NCBI GenBank assembly: GCA_016192075.1
Contig: JACPUU010000004.1
Coordinates: 1-64,000, forward strand
Source: Bacteroidota bacterium
GTDB lineage: Bacteria; Bacteroidota; Bacteroidia; Flavobacteriales_D; Crocinitomicaceae
DNA: 64,000 nt
Reading direction: 5' to 3'
The position numbers and the translations under genes are program-made. Numbering within the stretch: the stretch's first letter is position 1; every line of letters begins with the position of its first letter. A model generated the notes under the pieces. It made no database searches and was not told the DNA's origin. It was given only the letters and a program-made list of their open reading frames with translations. Shown here piece after piece: positions 18,508 through 26,538 of the stretch.

Positions 18508-21008
18508 ACCAGTTGATTTTTAAGGGTGAATACTGGCAGGTTTTCAGCTGTGCTTTCAATCATGGCGGCATAATCTGACACCGAAGCTATGCCGGATGAC
18601 ACGGTTTGATACGGTTCAAATTTCTCATCTAAAAAACGGAACACACGTCCTGTTTCCGGATCAATTACCACCAGGTGAATCCATTCGTGTTTGAACCATT
18701 CATACGTTGCCGCCACCAGGCGAATTGTTTTCAAAACCACTTCAGGTTTTTGTTCAACAACAATCAGCAGGCGCAGCGGATCATGAATTTCAATCATCTG
18801 TTGCGGTAAACCAGGTCTCAGATCACCTTCAATACCGTTGGCAACTCCAATCAAACCCATTACATTGTGCGGCAGTTTTGAACCTGCTCCCAGCTTATGA
18901 TTATCAACCCGTGAGAAATAATATTCCAGGTTAATACCCCCGCAAACAGGTGCAGCTGCATTCAAAATGCCCAGCAGGTATCTTCCCTCAGGGTCAATGG
19001 TGGGGTCGTATGAATTTAAAAATGAACGTCTGTCCAGGCAAAGTTTCTGAGTAAGTTCCCGGCGTCCTATAACACACAGGGTGTTGGTTGCATGGTTGTA
19101 TTCAGGCCTTGGCTCAAAAAGAGATACCGAGCGCAGGCGTACACGTTTGTGCACATCGGCGGCATCCCTTTTGGTATTAACCAGGTCAAATCTGCGTGAC
19201 CGTTCTTTGGCATTCAGGTTGAGCGCCCGCGAAAAAACAACGGTGTTTTTCTCATGGATTGACTGGAGTTCAGTACTCAGGTGTTCAACATCGTAAAAGT
19301 GAAAATCATCGCAGGTAGTGTCATGCAGTCCGCCCAGAAATTTTGATTTTTCCGGAATTGAAATGCCGCGTGCTGCTAATCCTGAACGCACATCCGGGTG
19401 ATTGGCCATAATGCTGAAAACACGCGCATTTACTGATCCCGGACGCCCTGAGCAGGCACCGCAATCGTAGGCCGCAAAGTGGGTGTTGTTGGTGCTGCTT
19501 GCACCATGACCGATCACATAAATGAGCGGGGCAAAATTAGTTACCAGCCCGGTGCTTTTCAGCACGGTTTCAACCCGGTCAATCATTTCAGGTACGGAGT
19601 ATCCAACCTGCAGCCCGTCTATTTTATTTTTAGGATCGGCATTCACAACGGTCAGGGATGAAAACTGATCCATGTGCCTGAATGACGAGGCAGATGCCGG
19701 TGAAATACTGGGCTTAAAAACATTGATAAAAAGTTTGAACGCGCTCCAGAATCCAACCGTTTGTGCAATGATCCAGCCACTGAAAAGATTGTGTGCGCGT
19801 TTGTTAAAGTGCACGTCTTTTTTGTGTTTTCCCTGGTCTGATTCTTCACAAATCAGGTGTTTGGGTGTAACCGGCAACGGGCATATTTTGGTATGGAATT
19901 TTCCATGCTGCGGTTGGTAATAGGTATCAATGGCAAAATGCCCGGGCGTGCCAAAAGTCTGACAGTTTGGGTCCAGGTTTTCGATATACTCACGCAACGA
20001 AATTTCGCGGTCATCGATGCAGAAAAATGCCTGGAATGATATGCCGTTTTTAGCATCAGGCAATTCTCTTTCTGTAAGCAGTCCCTTAATTACGTCATCG
20101 TAGTACGACCATTCATAGGCCTCTTGCCAAATGGCATAAAGATCATCCAGCTCGGTTTTTTCAAAATCTGAAAAAAGTGCCGTAGGCCTTTGTTTTAAGG
20201 TATGCGCCAGTGGTTTCCAGTTTGCACCAAACCGGTGATCCATGGTATCAATCTCAAGCATCAGCTCTAACAGAATCAAGTCATGTAAACTGATTTTGCG
20301 CTGATCAAGCAATGTCTGGGGCTGCTCTTCAATAACGGCAACAAGGCCAGACCAGCCCGGATGTTCGAATTGCTGATCAAAAACGTATTGCTCAAAAAGA
20401 GACTCTTCACCAACCAGTATTTTAAGCAGTTCTTTGATAGTGGTTTTCTGATCATGCAGCAAAACACGGGCGCGGTCAGTTCTGAAAAAACCTGAAAAGC
20501 TGTTTTTTTCAAGGTGCCTGATTGCCTCCAGCAAAGTCATGTGGTGAATGGGAAAAGGCCACAGGGCAACTCCCTGGTCAAGATAACTGTTGAGAATTCT
20601 GAAAACATTTACGTGAACACGACCATTCAGATCAAAGTGATACTGGTCTTTCCAGTGCGCTCTCAGTGCACCAATGCGTTTTTGCAATTGCTGATTGTGG
20701 CCGGGCTGAAAAAGTTTTTTCAGGTAGCCTTCAACCTGGTCAGGTCCTTTGATCCTGGAAATGGTTTGTTTGAGAATCTCCGGGTTGATCTTTCCGGCGT
20801 TATACAAATTCCGGTATTCGTTTAATGAAAGATAGACTTTATAGCCCAGCATTTTTGACGCCATGGCAAGTCCGTCATGAAATTTCTGGTCCTGAAATTC
20901 ATGCAGTGTATTGTGATGCACAAAATCCTTTAACGGGGCCTGTGCGGGTAAGTAATGTTTGAGGTTGTGAAGCAGGTGATGCTCATCAAAACCTTTTGAA
21001 TCATGCAT
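18504..21008 (-). CDS. dabA: DabA, zinc-dependent CO2-hydrating subunit of the inorganic-carbon transporter (UPF0753/DUF2309)
   Basis: 834 residues, the usual length. The zinc-site pattern known from Halothiobacillus DabA is conserved: C330 and D332 in FFCIDDRE, then H501 in VIGHGASS and C516 in AYDCGACSG; the 15-residue His-Cys spacing also fits. DabA resembles a beta-carbonic anhydrase site inside a large soluble protein held on the membrane by DabB. Family members raise cytoplasmic bicarbonate in autotrophs and also in some heterotrophs and pathogens. It is preceded by a 168-bp gap with a hairpin, and that by the small anchored protein at 21177-21548. Confidence 0.96.
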   Translation of the reverse strand: MHDSKGFDEHHLLHNLKHYLPAQAPLKDFVHHNTLHEFQDQKFHDGLAMASKMLGYKVYLSLNEYRNLYNAGKINPEILKQTISRIKGPDQVEGYLKKLFQPGHNQQLQKRIGALRAHWKDQYHFDLNGRVHVNVFRILNSYLDQGVALWPFPIHHMTLLEAIRHLEKNSFSGFFRTDRARVLLHDQKTTIKELLKILVGEESLFEQYVFDQQFEHPGWSGLVAVIEEQPQTLLDQRKISLHDLILLELMLEIDTMDHRFGANWKPLAHTLKQRPTALFSDFEKTELDDLYAIWQEAYEWSYYDDVIKGLLTERELPDAKNGISFQAFFCIDDREISLREYIENLDPNCQTFGTPGHFAIDTYYQPQHGKFHTKICPLPVTPKHLICEESDQGKHKKDVHFNKRAHNLFSGWIIAQTVGFWSAFKLFINVFKPSISPASASSFRHMDQFSSLTVVNADPKNKIDGLQVGYSVPEMIDRVETVLKSTGLVTNFAPLIYVIGHGASSTNNTHFAAYDCGACSGRPGSVNARVFSIMANHPDVRSGLAARGISIPEKSKFLGGLHDTTCDDFHFYDVEHLSTELQSIHEKNTVVFSRALNLNAKERSRRFDLVNTKRDAADVHKRVRLRSVSLFEPRPEYNHATNTLCVIGRRELTQKLCLDRRSFLNSYDPTIDPEGRYLLGILNAAAPVCGGINLEYYFSRVDNHKLGAGSKLPHNVMGLIGVANGIEGDLRPGLPQQMIEIHDPLRLLIVVEQKPEVVLKTIRLVAATYEWFKHEWIHLVVIDPETGRVFRFLDEKFEPYQTVSSGIASVSDYAAMIESTAENLPVFTLKNQLV

Positions 21009-21074
21009 GTTTAATATGATTTCCTGTTTGACAAATGGTTAAAAGAACAGATGTCTTAAAAATTCCGGTTTATC

Positions 21075-21099
21075 AAAATTGCCCTGATCAGGCAATTAA
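21075..21099 (-). terminator. Hairpin between the leader gene and dabA (possible attenuator)
   Basis: AATTGCC (21077-21083) and GGCAATT (21091-21097) pair perfectly around a 7-base loop. On the minus strand only TTTTGAT follows, so it is weak as a terminator and may instead lower or tune read-through into dabA. Confidence 0.4.
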
Positions 21100-21176
21100 A
21101 GTTGATTTGAATGAGGTATATAAATACACCATGCAGCCAACCGGGTGGCTAATACATTCAAACACTTTGCAGGATT

Positions 21177-21548
21177 CTAAATAAGGATGGACCGCAATCG
21201 CACATAACCGGGAGTGTGGTATTCGGCTAGTGATTTCGAAATAACCGGGACATTATCTGATGCCGGAATTTCTACTTTGGCTGCTAAGTAACCTGAGTCG
21301 AAGAGTGAGGGCAACAGCCCTTCTTCGTTTATTTCGTTGTCTTCAGTGCGGGTTTGCTCTTCCTTGTCTTCAATTTCGAAAGGTTGATCAATCGGCGCGT
21401 CGTTGTGAACACAGTTGAATTTTGCCGTAATGATTAGTTCAGCGCTTTTGGGCGATGTGAAACGAAAGCCTCTTATCCCAATAAAGGAAACGGTTGCCAC
21501 CAGGGCAAGACCGAAAAGACAAAAGCGGCTCAATGATTTAAAATTCAT
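21177..21548 (-). CDS. Small anchored protein at the head of the dabAB-SulP-porin unit
   Basis: 123 residues, not recognised. N-terminal hydrophobic segment (residues 8-25) after a basic start, then a Cys-containing stretch (AKFNCVHND), an acidic middle (EIEDKEEQTRTEDNEINEE) and a C-terminal part ending VRLRSILI. Likely inner-membrane anchored with the bulk in the periplasm. The strong promoter at 21572-21602 reads first into this gene, so it is the first product of the unit. Same general build as the protein at 11952-12278. Function unknown. Confidence 0.7.
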   Translation of the reverse strand: MNFKSLSRFCLFGLALVATVSFIGIRGFRFTSPKSAELIITAKFNCVHNDAPIDQPFEIEDKEEQTRTEDNEINEEGLLPSLFDSGYLAAKVEIPASDNVPVISKSLAEYHTPGYVRLRSILI

Positions 21549-21571
21549 TCAAAAACGACTGTTTTCAACTA

Positions 21572-21602
21572 CAAATGTAGAACTATTTAGTTTGAGTCCA
21601 AA
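21572..21602 (-). promoter_or_regulatory. Bacteroidetes-type promoter of the small protein-dabA-dabB-SulP-porin unit
   Basis: Minus strand: TTTG (21599-21602), 19-base spacer, TACATTTG (21572-21579). Both boxes fit the consensus. The predicted transcript starts about 20 bases before the ATG at 21548. Confidence 0.7.
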
Positions 21603-21618
21603 TAAATTCACGTTTAAA

Positions 21619-22464
21619 TTAAGTTAAAAGACGTGTCAGTTCACCGTACTCAATTACTTTGCCGGTGACTGATTTAACACAAAGTTTATTTACCGCAGCA
21701 TTTTTTGACGGGAAAAGCGAAGATACCGTGGCTTGAATATCAGTGATGCTGAGTCTTGGAGAATAGGTATTGGCAATAATAAACCCACCGGGTTCAGCCA
21801 GTGAAACAGCCAGTTCAAGCAGTTCACTGAATTTGTCTTCAATTTTCCAGCGCTCTTTATTGGCTCCAAGTCCAAAAGCCGGCGGATCCATACAAATGCC
21901 CCGGTATTTGTTTCCGCGTTTTACTTCGCGCTGTGCAAATTTAAGTGCGTCTTCCAGAATCCAGTGTATATCTGAAAGCCCTGATGATTCCATGTTTTCT
22001 TTTCCCCAGCTGATAATTTGTTTGACAGAGTCACAATGAAATACAGCAGCTCCTTTGCTCCGGGCAACCAATGAAACAGCACCGGTATACCCAAAAAGGT
22101 TCAGAAACCGGTCTCCCGGGTTGAGGTGGTTTGAAACAAAATCCCAGTTATAACTTTGTTCCGGAAACACGCCAATGTGTTTGAATCGGGTAAGTTTCAG
22201 GTTAAGTGTAACAGACTGAAATTTAATCTGCCATTCTCTGGGTGTTCCGGCTTTCAGTTCCTGCCATTCACCTGAATTGGCTGAGTGTTCGGTAAACTCA
22301 AAATGTGCCAGGTTTTTCCATTCTGACTCCGGAGAACCGGGTTTGAAATAGGCATTGCGGTCAGGCCTTATTGTAATGATTTTGCCCCAGCGCTCCAGTT
22401 TTTTAGCGTTGCCGGCATCCAGCAGTTCATAGTCGTTCCAATGGTTTGCAAATACACGTGACAT
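21619..22464 (-). CDS. Class I SAM-dependent methyltransferase (RlmI/RlmK-like)
   Basis: 281 residues from the ATG at 22464. SAM-binding motif I is FLNLFGYTGAVSL, with CDSVKQIISWGKEN after it and the catalytic-type motif MDPPAFG followed by a beta-hairpin pattern, as in 23S rRNA m5C methyltransferases of the RlmI group. The N-terminal PUA-like domain of RlmI is absent, so the exact RNA target is uncertain. An upstream in-frame ATG at 22518 is unlikely because a -7 box (TACTTTTG) lies between it and 22464. Confidence 0.85.
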   Translation of the reverse strand: MSRVFANHWNDYELLDAGNAKKLERWGKIITIRPDRNAYFKPGSPESEWKNLAHFEFTEHSANSGEWQELKAGTPREWQIKFQSVTLNLKLTRFKHIGVFPEQSYNWDFVSNHLNPGDRFLNLFGYTGAVSLVARSKGAAVFHCDSVKQIISWGKENMESSGLSDIHWILEDALKFAQREVKRGNKYRGICMDPPAFGLGANKERWKIEDKFSELLELAVSLAEPGGFIIANTYSPRLSITDIQATVSSLFPSKNAAVNKLCVKSVTGKVIEYGELTRLLT

Positions 22465-22468
22465 GGGG

Positions 22469-22476
22469 CAAAAGTA
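22469..22476 (-). promoter_or_regulatory. -7 promoter box just before the methyltransferase ATG
   Basis: TACTTTTG on the minus strand, four bases before the ATG at 22464, matching TAnnTTTG. It implies a very short or absent leader and supports the shorter start. Confidence 0.45.
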
Positions 22477-22599
22477 GTTGAAATAGAACAGCAAAAAAAT
22501 CAGGAATTCAAAATTCATTCCGGCAGATGTCAGAATTAAGATTTATCTTGAGGTGACCAACAAGGTATTTGTGACATAAACCGGGGTAAAAAGGGTACC

Positions 22600-24003
22600 A
22601 TGAAAAAGAAGTTTTATCTGCTGATTTCCTTGCTCTTTGCGCTGCAATTTTCAGTTGCGCAGCGTGACAGCCCGGAATCACCGTTGATTGATTTGACCAT
22701 TGTTTTGAAAGTACAGGACACCGGAGAACCGGTAAACGGGGTTACCTTAAAAATTACCGGCAGTGACAGTTCGCAGCGAATTTTTACCACAGATATCACC
22801 GGTACCATGCGATTCATTTACAACGAAAACACCGGTTTTTTGAAATCAGGGAACAGCTATAGCGTTGAAGCAACAGGTGCAGGTGCAAAATTTTTTGGAG
22901 TGGAAGACTCTTTTTCAACCATGCAAATTATAGAAAACACGCGTTTGATTCGTGAGTATGGAATACTAAAAATGTGTTCTGTCGGACATCCGAAAACAAT
23001 TCCTTCGCTGAATATCAAAGGCATTCTTACTGAAATTGATTCAGCGTCGCAGGACAGTCTGGATTATTTGTACGCACTGATGATTGAAAACCCTTCCATG
23101 GTTGTTTCCATTACCAGCTTATTTGAGTTTGAAATGGATATTACCCCCTTTTGGAGACGTTCTGAAGCGGTGCGTGCCCGCCTTGTTGAAATGGGAATTC
23201 CGAAAGAACGCCTGATTGTCAAAATTGCAACCTACAGTGAGCAAACAGATTTGGCAATTCAAAACAGACAAAAGGGCAATGTGATTTTTGGCATTGAGTC
23301 GTTTGGATATGTTCCGGCTGTCACTTTTTCTCCGCCTGATTCAGCGCAAAATGAACCGGCATTGATACTCAGAATAACAGATATGGAAGAAGAAACACCT
23401 GTGGCTAATGCCCGCGGATATGTCATCAGGAATAATACGGACACCATCACATTCACAAGTAATGAAAACGGAGAGGTAACAATTAATCAATCAACCCATG
23501 CCGGATTTTTGCAGGAAAATGCAGTGTACGAAATTTATGTTATGGGTATACTCAGGGAGTACTCATCGTATCTGACAATGTTTGAAACCGGCAGCTTTTC
23601 ACAAAAAAAGAAACTGATCTGGAAAATTGAACTGGAAAATAGCAGTCATACCGGTGAGCCGCCGCCCATTGTGTTTGAAAAAAAATCCTGCGAATTGGAT
23701 TCAGCCAATCGTGAAGTACTTACCTATTTTTACGACCTGCTTTCAGAGAATTCAACCATTTTGGTTGAGGTTGCGGGTGCAGTTGATCGGGAAACCAAAG
23801 AAAAATTGGCCTGGAAAAGGGTTGAGGTAATTCAGAAAGAATTGATTTTAATGGGCATTGATCCGGCGAGAATTCAAACGAATGTTTACCTGCGGCCGTC
23901 AGTACCGGTTGAGAAAACAGAAGATCCGGCATTTCTGTTACAAACAACTGCATTCAGCGATATCCGGTTCAGGATTGTGTCGTTTGGGTATGTTCCGGAA
24001 TAA
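22600..24003 (+). CDS. Secreted protein with two tandem units of beta-sandwich plus degenerate OmpA-like domain
   Basis: 467 residues with signal peptide (cleavage near SVAQ). Residues 28-100 and about 255-330 look like carboxypeptidase-regulatory-type beta sandwiches (GEPVNGVTLKITG; TPVANARGYVI). Each is followed by an OmpA-like alpha/beta segment (about 128-240 and 350-467), with helices such as RRSEAVRARLVEMGIPKERL and KRVEVIQKELILMGIDPARI, and each half ends in the same SFGYVP motif. The layout shows internal duplication. The peptidoglycan-binding residues are poorly kept. Probably periplasmic or surface; function unknown. Confidence 0.75.
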   Translation: MKKKFYLLISLLFALQFSVAQRDSPESPLIDLTIVLKVQDTGEPVNGVTLKITGSDSSQRIFTTDITGTMRFIYNENTGFLKSGNSYSVEATGAGAKFFGVEDSFSTMQIIENTRLIREYGILKMCSVGHPKTIPSLNIKGILTEIDSASQDSLDYLYALMIENPSMVVSITSLFEFEMDITPFWRRSEAVRARLVEMGIPKERLIVKIATYSEQTDLAIQNRQKGNVIFGIESFGYVPAVTFSPPDSAQNEPALILRITDMEEETPVANARGYVIRNNTDTITFTSNENGEVTINQSTHAGFLQENAVYEIYVMGILREYSSYLTMFETGSFSQKKKLIWKIELENSSHTGEPPPIVFEKKSCELDSANREVLTYFYDLLSENSTILVEVAGAVDRETKEKLAWKRVEVIQKELILMGIDPARIQTNVYLRPSVPVEKTEDPAFLLQTTAFSDIRFRIVSFGYVPE

Positions 24004-24022
24004 TTGTTTTTATGAAATTCGC

Positions 24023-24217
24023 ATGACTTCAGACAACCAGAAAATAACCTGTACCAATTGCGGAACCGAATTTGAATGCGGCGCCAATACGCATGACTGT
24101 TGGTGTAACGCCGTACCCAACATTATGCCGGTGCAAGGGAATTCGTGTTGGTGCCCAAAATGTTTACAGCAACAGATAACACAGCAGCAGGAGCGGTTGA
24201 ACAAATCAAAAGAATGA
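24023..24217 (+). CDS. Cysteine-rich CWC-type small protein
   Basis: 64 residues. It contains CTNCGTEFECG, HDCWCN and NSCWCPKC, the cysteine pattern of the Cys_rich_CWC family, small proteins thought to bind zinc or another metal in the cytoplasm. No signal peptide. ATG at 24023, 20 bases after the OmpA-like gene, so probably co-transcribed. Function unknown. Confidence 0.85.
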   Translation: MTSDNQKITCTNCGTEFECGANTHDCWCNAVPNIMPVQGNSCWCPKCLQQQITQQQERLNKSKE

Positions 24218-24686
24218 TGGCGAGACCGTTATTTTGTACATGACGCATTGGAACGAAAAAAATTTCCTGATTAAAGTCTGTCAAAAAAAGTTAGCTCTCC
24301 AAGAATCAGGTGGTCTTAATTCATGTGCCGTTTTGGGGTGATGAGAAAGCAGTCGGCCAATCTGCTATTGTTTTGGTATGACATTGTATGTCAAGTTGTT
24401 AAGCGCGCATTTTGGCGACATTTTTCAGTCGCCGAAACTTCGTTTTTTCCAACCTGCACCGGTCCGGCTGAATTCATTTTTGTTCCGATGATTGTGTGCC
24501 CCGGCATCTGCTGATTTGTTTTTTTACAGTTGGTAAGGATTGCAAAGACTGTCTCTTTTGATTTTTTATGATCCGCCTCATGTTGCTCTATGAGGCCTTG
24601 TTTCGCTTGCAATCGCAGCTGTTTTTTTGATTTCAGACGGGTGTAAAATAAACTACCTTGCATCAAAACTAAAATCACCTGGAAAA
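24218..24686. other. Intergenic region with several hairpins, no convincing gene
   Basis: Reading frames here have no protein-like composition. Three perfect stems are visible: TGACAT/ATGTCA (24379-24393), GGCGAC/GTCGCC (24414-24433) and GCCTCAT/ATGAGGC (24575-24596). A small RNA or decayed gene is possible, but nothing recognisable. Confidence 0.4.
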
Positions 24687-25055
24687 ATGAAAAATCACTC
24701 TTTTCTTTCCGTTTTTGTATTGATTCTTTTTGCCCTTGGAGGGACACTTCTGAGCTGCGAAAAAGAAGCGGTGCAGCCTGAATCACAACCTGAAGAAACA
24801 CAAATACCACTGGTGTATGATTCACTCTATTTATCCGGCAAAGTACTGTTGCACCAAACCTGCACCATTGTTGCGGTGGCTGAAGGAAATGAACTTTCTT
24901 ATTCGTGGGAACTGAACCTGGGTACCTTGCTTGGATCAGGAAGTTCAGTGACGTTCAATGCCTGTTGTGCCGGCAATCATAACGTGAAATGCACGGTTAC
25001 TGATGGCTACGGCAATTCACAATGCAAAGAGGTTAACATTTTTGTGCCGGAATAG
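24687..25055 (+). CDS. Lipoprotein with PKD-like domain
   Basis: 122 residues. Lipoprotein signal with lipobox LLSC, so it is lipidated and sent to the outer or inner membrane. After a Glu/Pro/Gln-rich linker (residues 25-45) comes one PKD/Ig-like sandwich with SYSWELNLGTLLGSGS and a pattern ending CTVTDGYGNSQ. Four to five extra cysteines in the domain suggest disulfides. It ends 2 bases before the HMA-barrel gene, so the two are co-transcribed and may work together. Function unknown. Confidence 0.8.
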   Translation: MKNHSFLSVFVLILFALGGTLLSCEKEAVQPESQPEETQIPLVYDSLYLSGKVLLHQTCTIVAVAEGNELSYSWELNLGTLLGSGSSVTFNACCAGNHNVKCTVTDGYGNSQCKEVNIFVPE

Positions 25056-25057
25056 GT

Positions 25058-26308
25058 ATGCTGAAGTGGTTGTTTAGTGCGCTGTTTAGTGCCGGAATGT
25101 ATGCTGCTTCATATTCGCAGTGCTGCGGTCAAAGCACCCCAACCGGTGGTGTTGGAAACATGGGAACATTAAACCGCAATGCGCTGCAGGTTGTGGTATT
25201 TCACCGCTACAGCTCGTCTGTCAATCAAAAGGCAGATAATCCGTATTTAATTCTTGATGCCAATTATAATTTTATAGGAACATCTGTTTCGTATGGATTG
25301 ACAAAAAAATACACGCTTGAAACAGAATTAGGATACTTTATTAATAAAACACAGCGGTATAAACTGAACCCTGTTTATACGCTGAAAGGGTTTGGATTTT
25401 CAAATGGTGTTGTCTCTGTCAAAAGGAGTTTGTTCAAAGCTGAAAAATCCGGCTGGGAAATTGTTGGCGGACTTGGGTTGAAATTTCCGTTTACCACCAA
25501 TTATCAAATGGTAGATGGGGTTCAGTTACCCATAGACAATCAGCCGTCTACCTGTGCTTTTGGCATTGTACCAAAAATTCTGGTGTTCAAAAAATATCCA
25601 AAACAAAAACTGACCTTTTTATTTATTCACCGGCCCGATATCAATTTCAGAAATAAAAATGGCTATACCTATGGAAGTGGTTTTACATCAAGCCTGTTTG
25701 TTTCAAAAGAACTGAGTTTTATTTCCAAAAATACAACCGGTGTTCTACAGGTCAGAAATGAAATTCGCCTGAATGATATTAAAACAGACGGTTATGCGGC
25801 AGAAACAACCGGCAGCAAATTGCTGTTTATTTCACCGCAGATCGGGCAGGTTTTCGGGAAGAATTATTTTTTGTCTTTTACCTATGATTTTCCCGTTTAT
25901 CAGCAGTTCAATACAGAGAAACTGAAATATAAACAGGCGTTCACGTTTAGCTTTGTGATGAATGTTCCGAATTGTAAAATTACCCGCGATCAGGGAGTTG
26001 AGCTGAATGAAGAAACAGGCATTTCGGTGTCTATGGTTCACCAGGATACAACCTTCAGGGTTTATGGCAAATGTGAAATGTGCAAGGCCAGTATTGAAAC
26101 CCGGCTGTTAAACCTGGATGGTGTGGATACCGCTGTCTGGGACATAGAATCCAATATGCTTACATTGCGGTACGATCCGGCAAAAATAACACCCGACAAA
26201 ATCAAAACAGAATTGGCGCTCATTGGGTACGATACAGATTCGCACCGGGCCAGTAAGAAAGCGTATAAAAATTTACACGCCTGTTGCAAATATGAGCGAC
26301 CGGGATGA
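25058..26308 (+). CDS. Outer-membrane beta-barrel protein with C-terminal heavy-metal-associated (HMA) domain
   Basis: 416 residues. Signal peptide, then a Cys pair (SQCCGQS) at the mature N-terminus, then about 280 residues of amphipathic strands (barrel). The last 85 residues form an HMA domain with metal motif GKCEMC (C339, C342), the usual VDTAVWDIESNMLTLRYDP strand pair, and a terminal HACC (H407, C409, C410). HMA domains bind Cu(I) or similar soft metals. A barrel tethered to a periplasmic HMA domain suggests metal efflux or sensing at the outer membrane, by inference. No metal ATPase or CzcA gene is adjacent. Confidence 0.82.
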   Translation: MLKWLFSALFSAGMYAASYSQCCGQSTPTGGVGNMGTLNRNALQVVVFHRYSSSVNQKADNPYLILDANYNFIGTSVSYGLTKKYTLETELGYFINKTQRYKLNPVYTLKGFGFSNGVVSVKRSLFKAEKSGWEIVGGLGLKFPFTTNYQMVDGVQLPIDNQPSTCAFGIVPKILVFKKYPKQKLTFLFIHRPDINFRNKNGYTYGSGFTSSLFVSKELSFISKNTTGVLQVRNEIRLNDIKTDGYAAETTGSKLLFISPQIGQVFGKNYFLSFTYDFPVYQQFNTEKLKYKQAFTFSFVMNVPNCKITRDQGVELNEETGISVSMVHQDTTFRVYGKCEMCKASIETRLLNLDGVDTAVWDIESNMLTLRYDPAKITPDKIKTELALIGYDTDSHRASKKAYKNLHACCKYERPG

Positions 26309-26337
26309 TTGTCATTTAGGAGGCATGACAATTTTTT
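26307..26337 (+). terminator. Rho-independent terminator after the HMA-barrel gene
   Basis: ATTGTCAT and ATGACAAT pair perfectly over 8 bp around a 9-base loop, followed by six T. The stem begins in the stop codon. Confidence 0.75.
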
Positions 26338-26360
26338 AGAGATTGTTTAAACAAGATTAT

Positions 26361-26523
26361 TCCCCGCAGATTACCGCAGAAAAGGATCGCTGATATCGCG
26401 GATTTACATCACGGGAAGATTGAACTTACGGTCAATCCTGTTGAACAATAAAGGTAGATTTATTCGCTTAAAAAATTGATCTGCGATTATCCGCGGAAAA
26501 ATCTGCGGGTTCTGCGGGAAAAT
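26361..26523. repeat. Dispersed TCTGCGG-type repeat, copy before glyS (3' side)
   Basis: Two clusters (26362-26404, 26477-26523) of the words GCAGATT, TCTGCG and ATCCGCGG, e.g. GATCTGCGATTATCCGCGG then ATCTGCGGG twice. The same words in the same order lie at 28301-28385 on the other side of glyS. Confidence 0.65.
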
Positions 26524-26538
26524 CTATAAATGTTAGGT

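Noticed and set aside
24391-24825. 144-residue minus-strand reading frame across the gap and the PKD lipoprotein gene
   Set aside because: It opposes a clear lipoprotein gene, has no recognised motif and an odd composition in its first half; most likely a chance frame.
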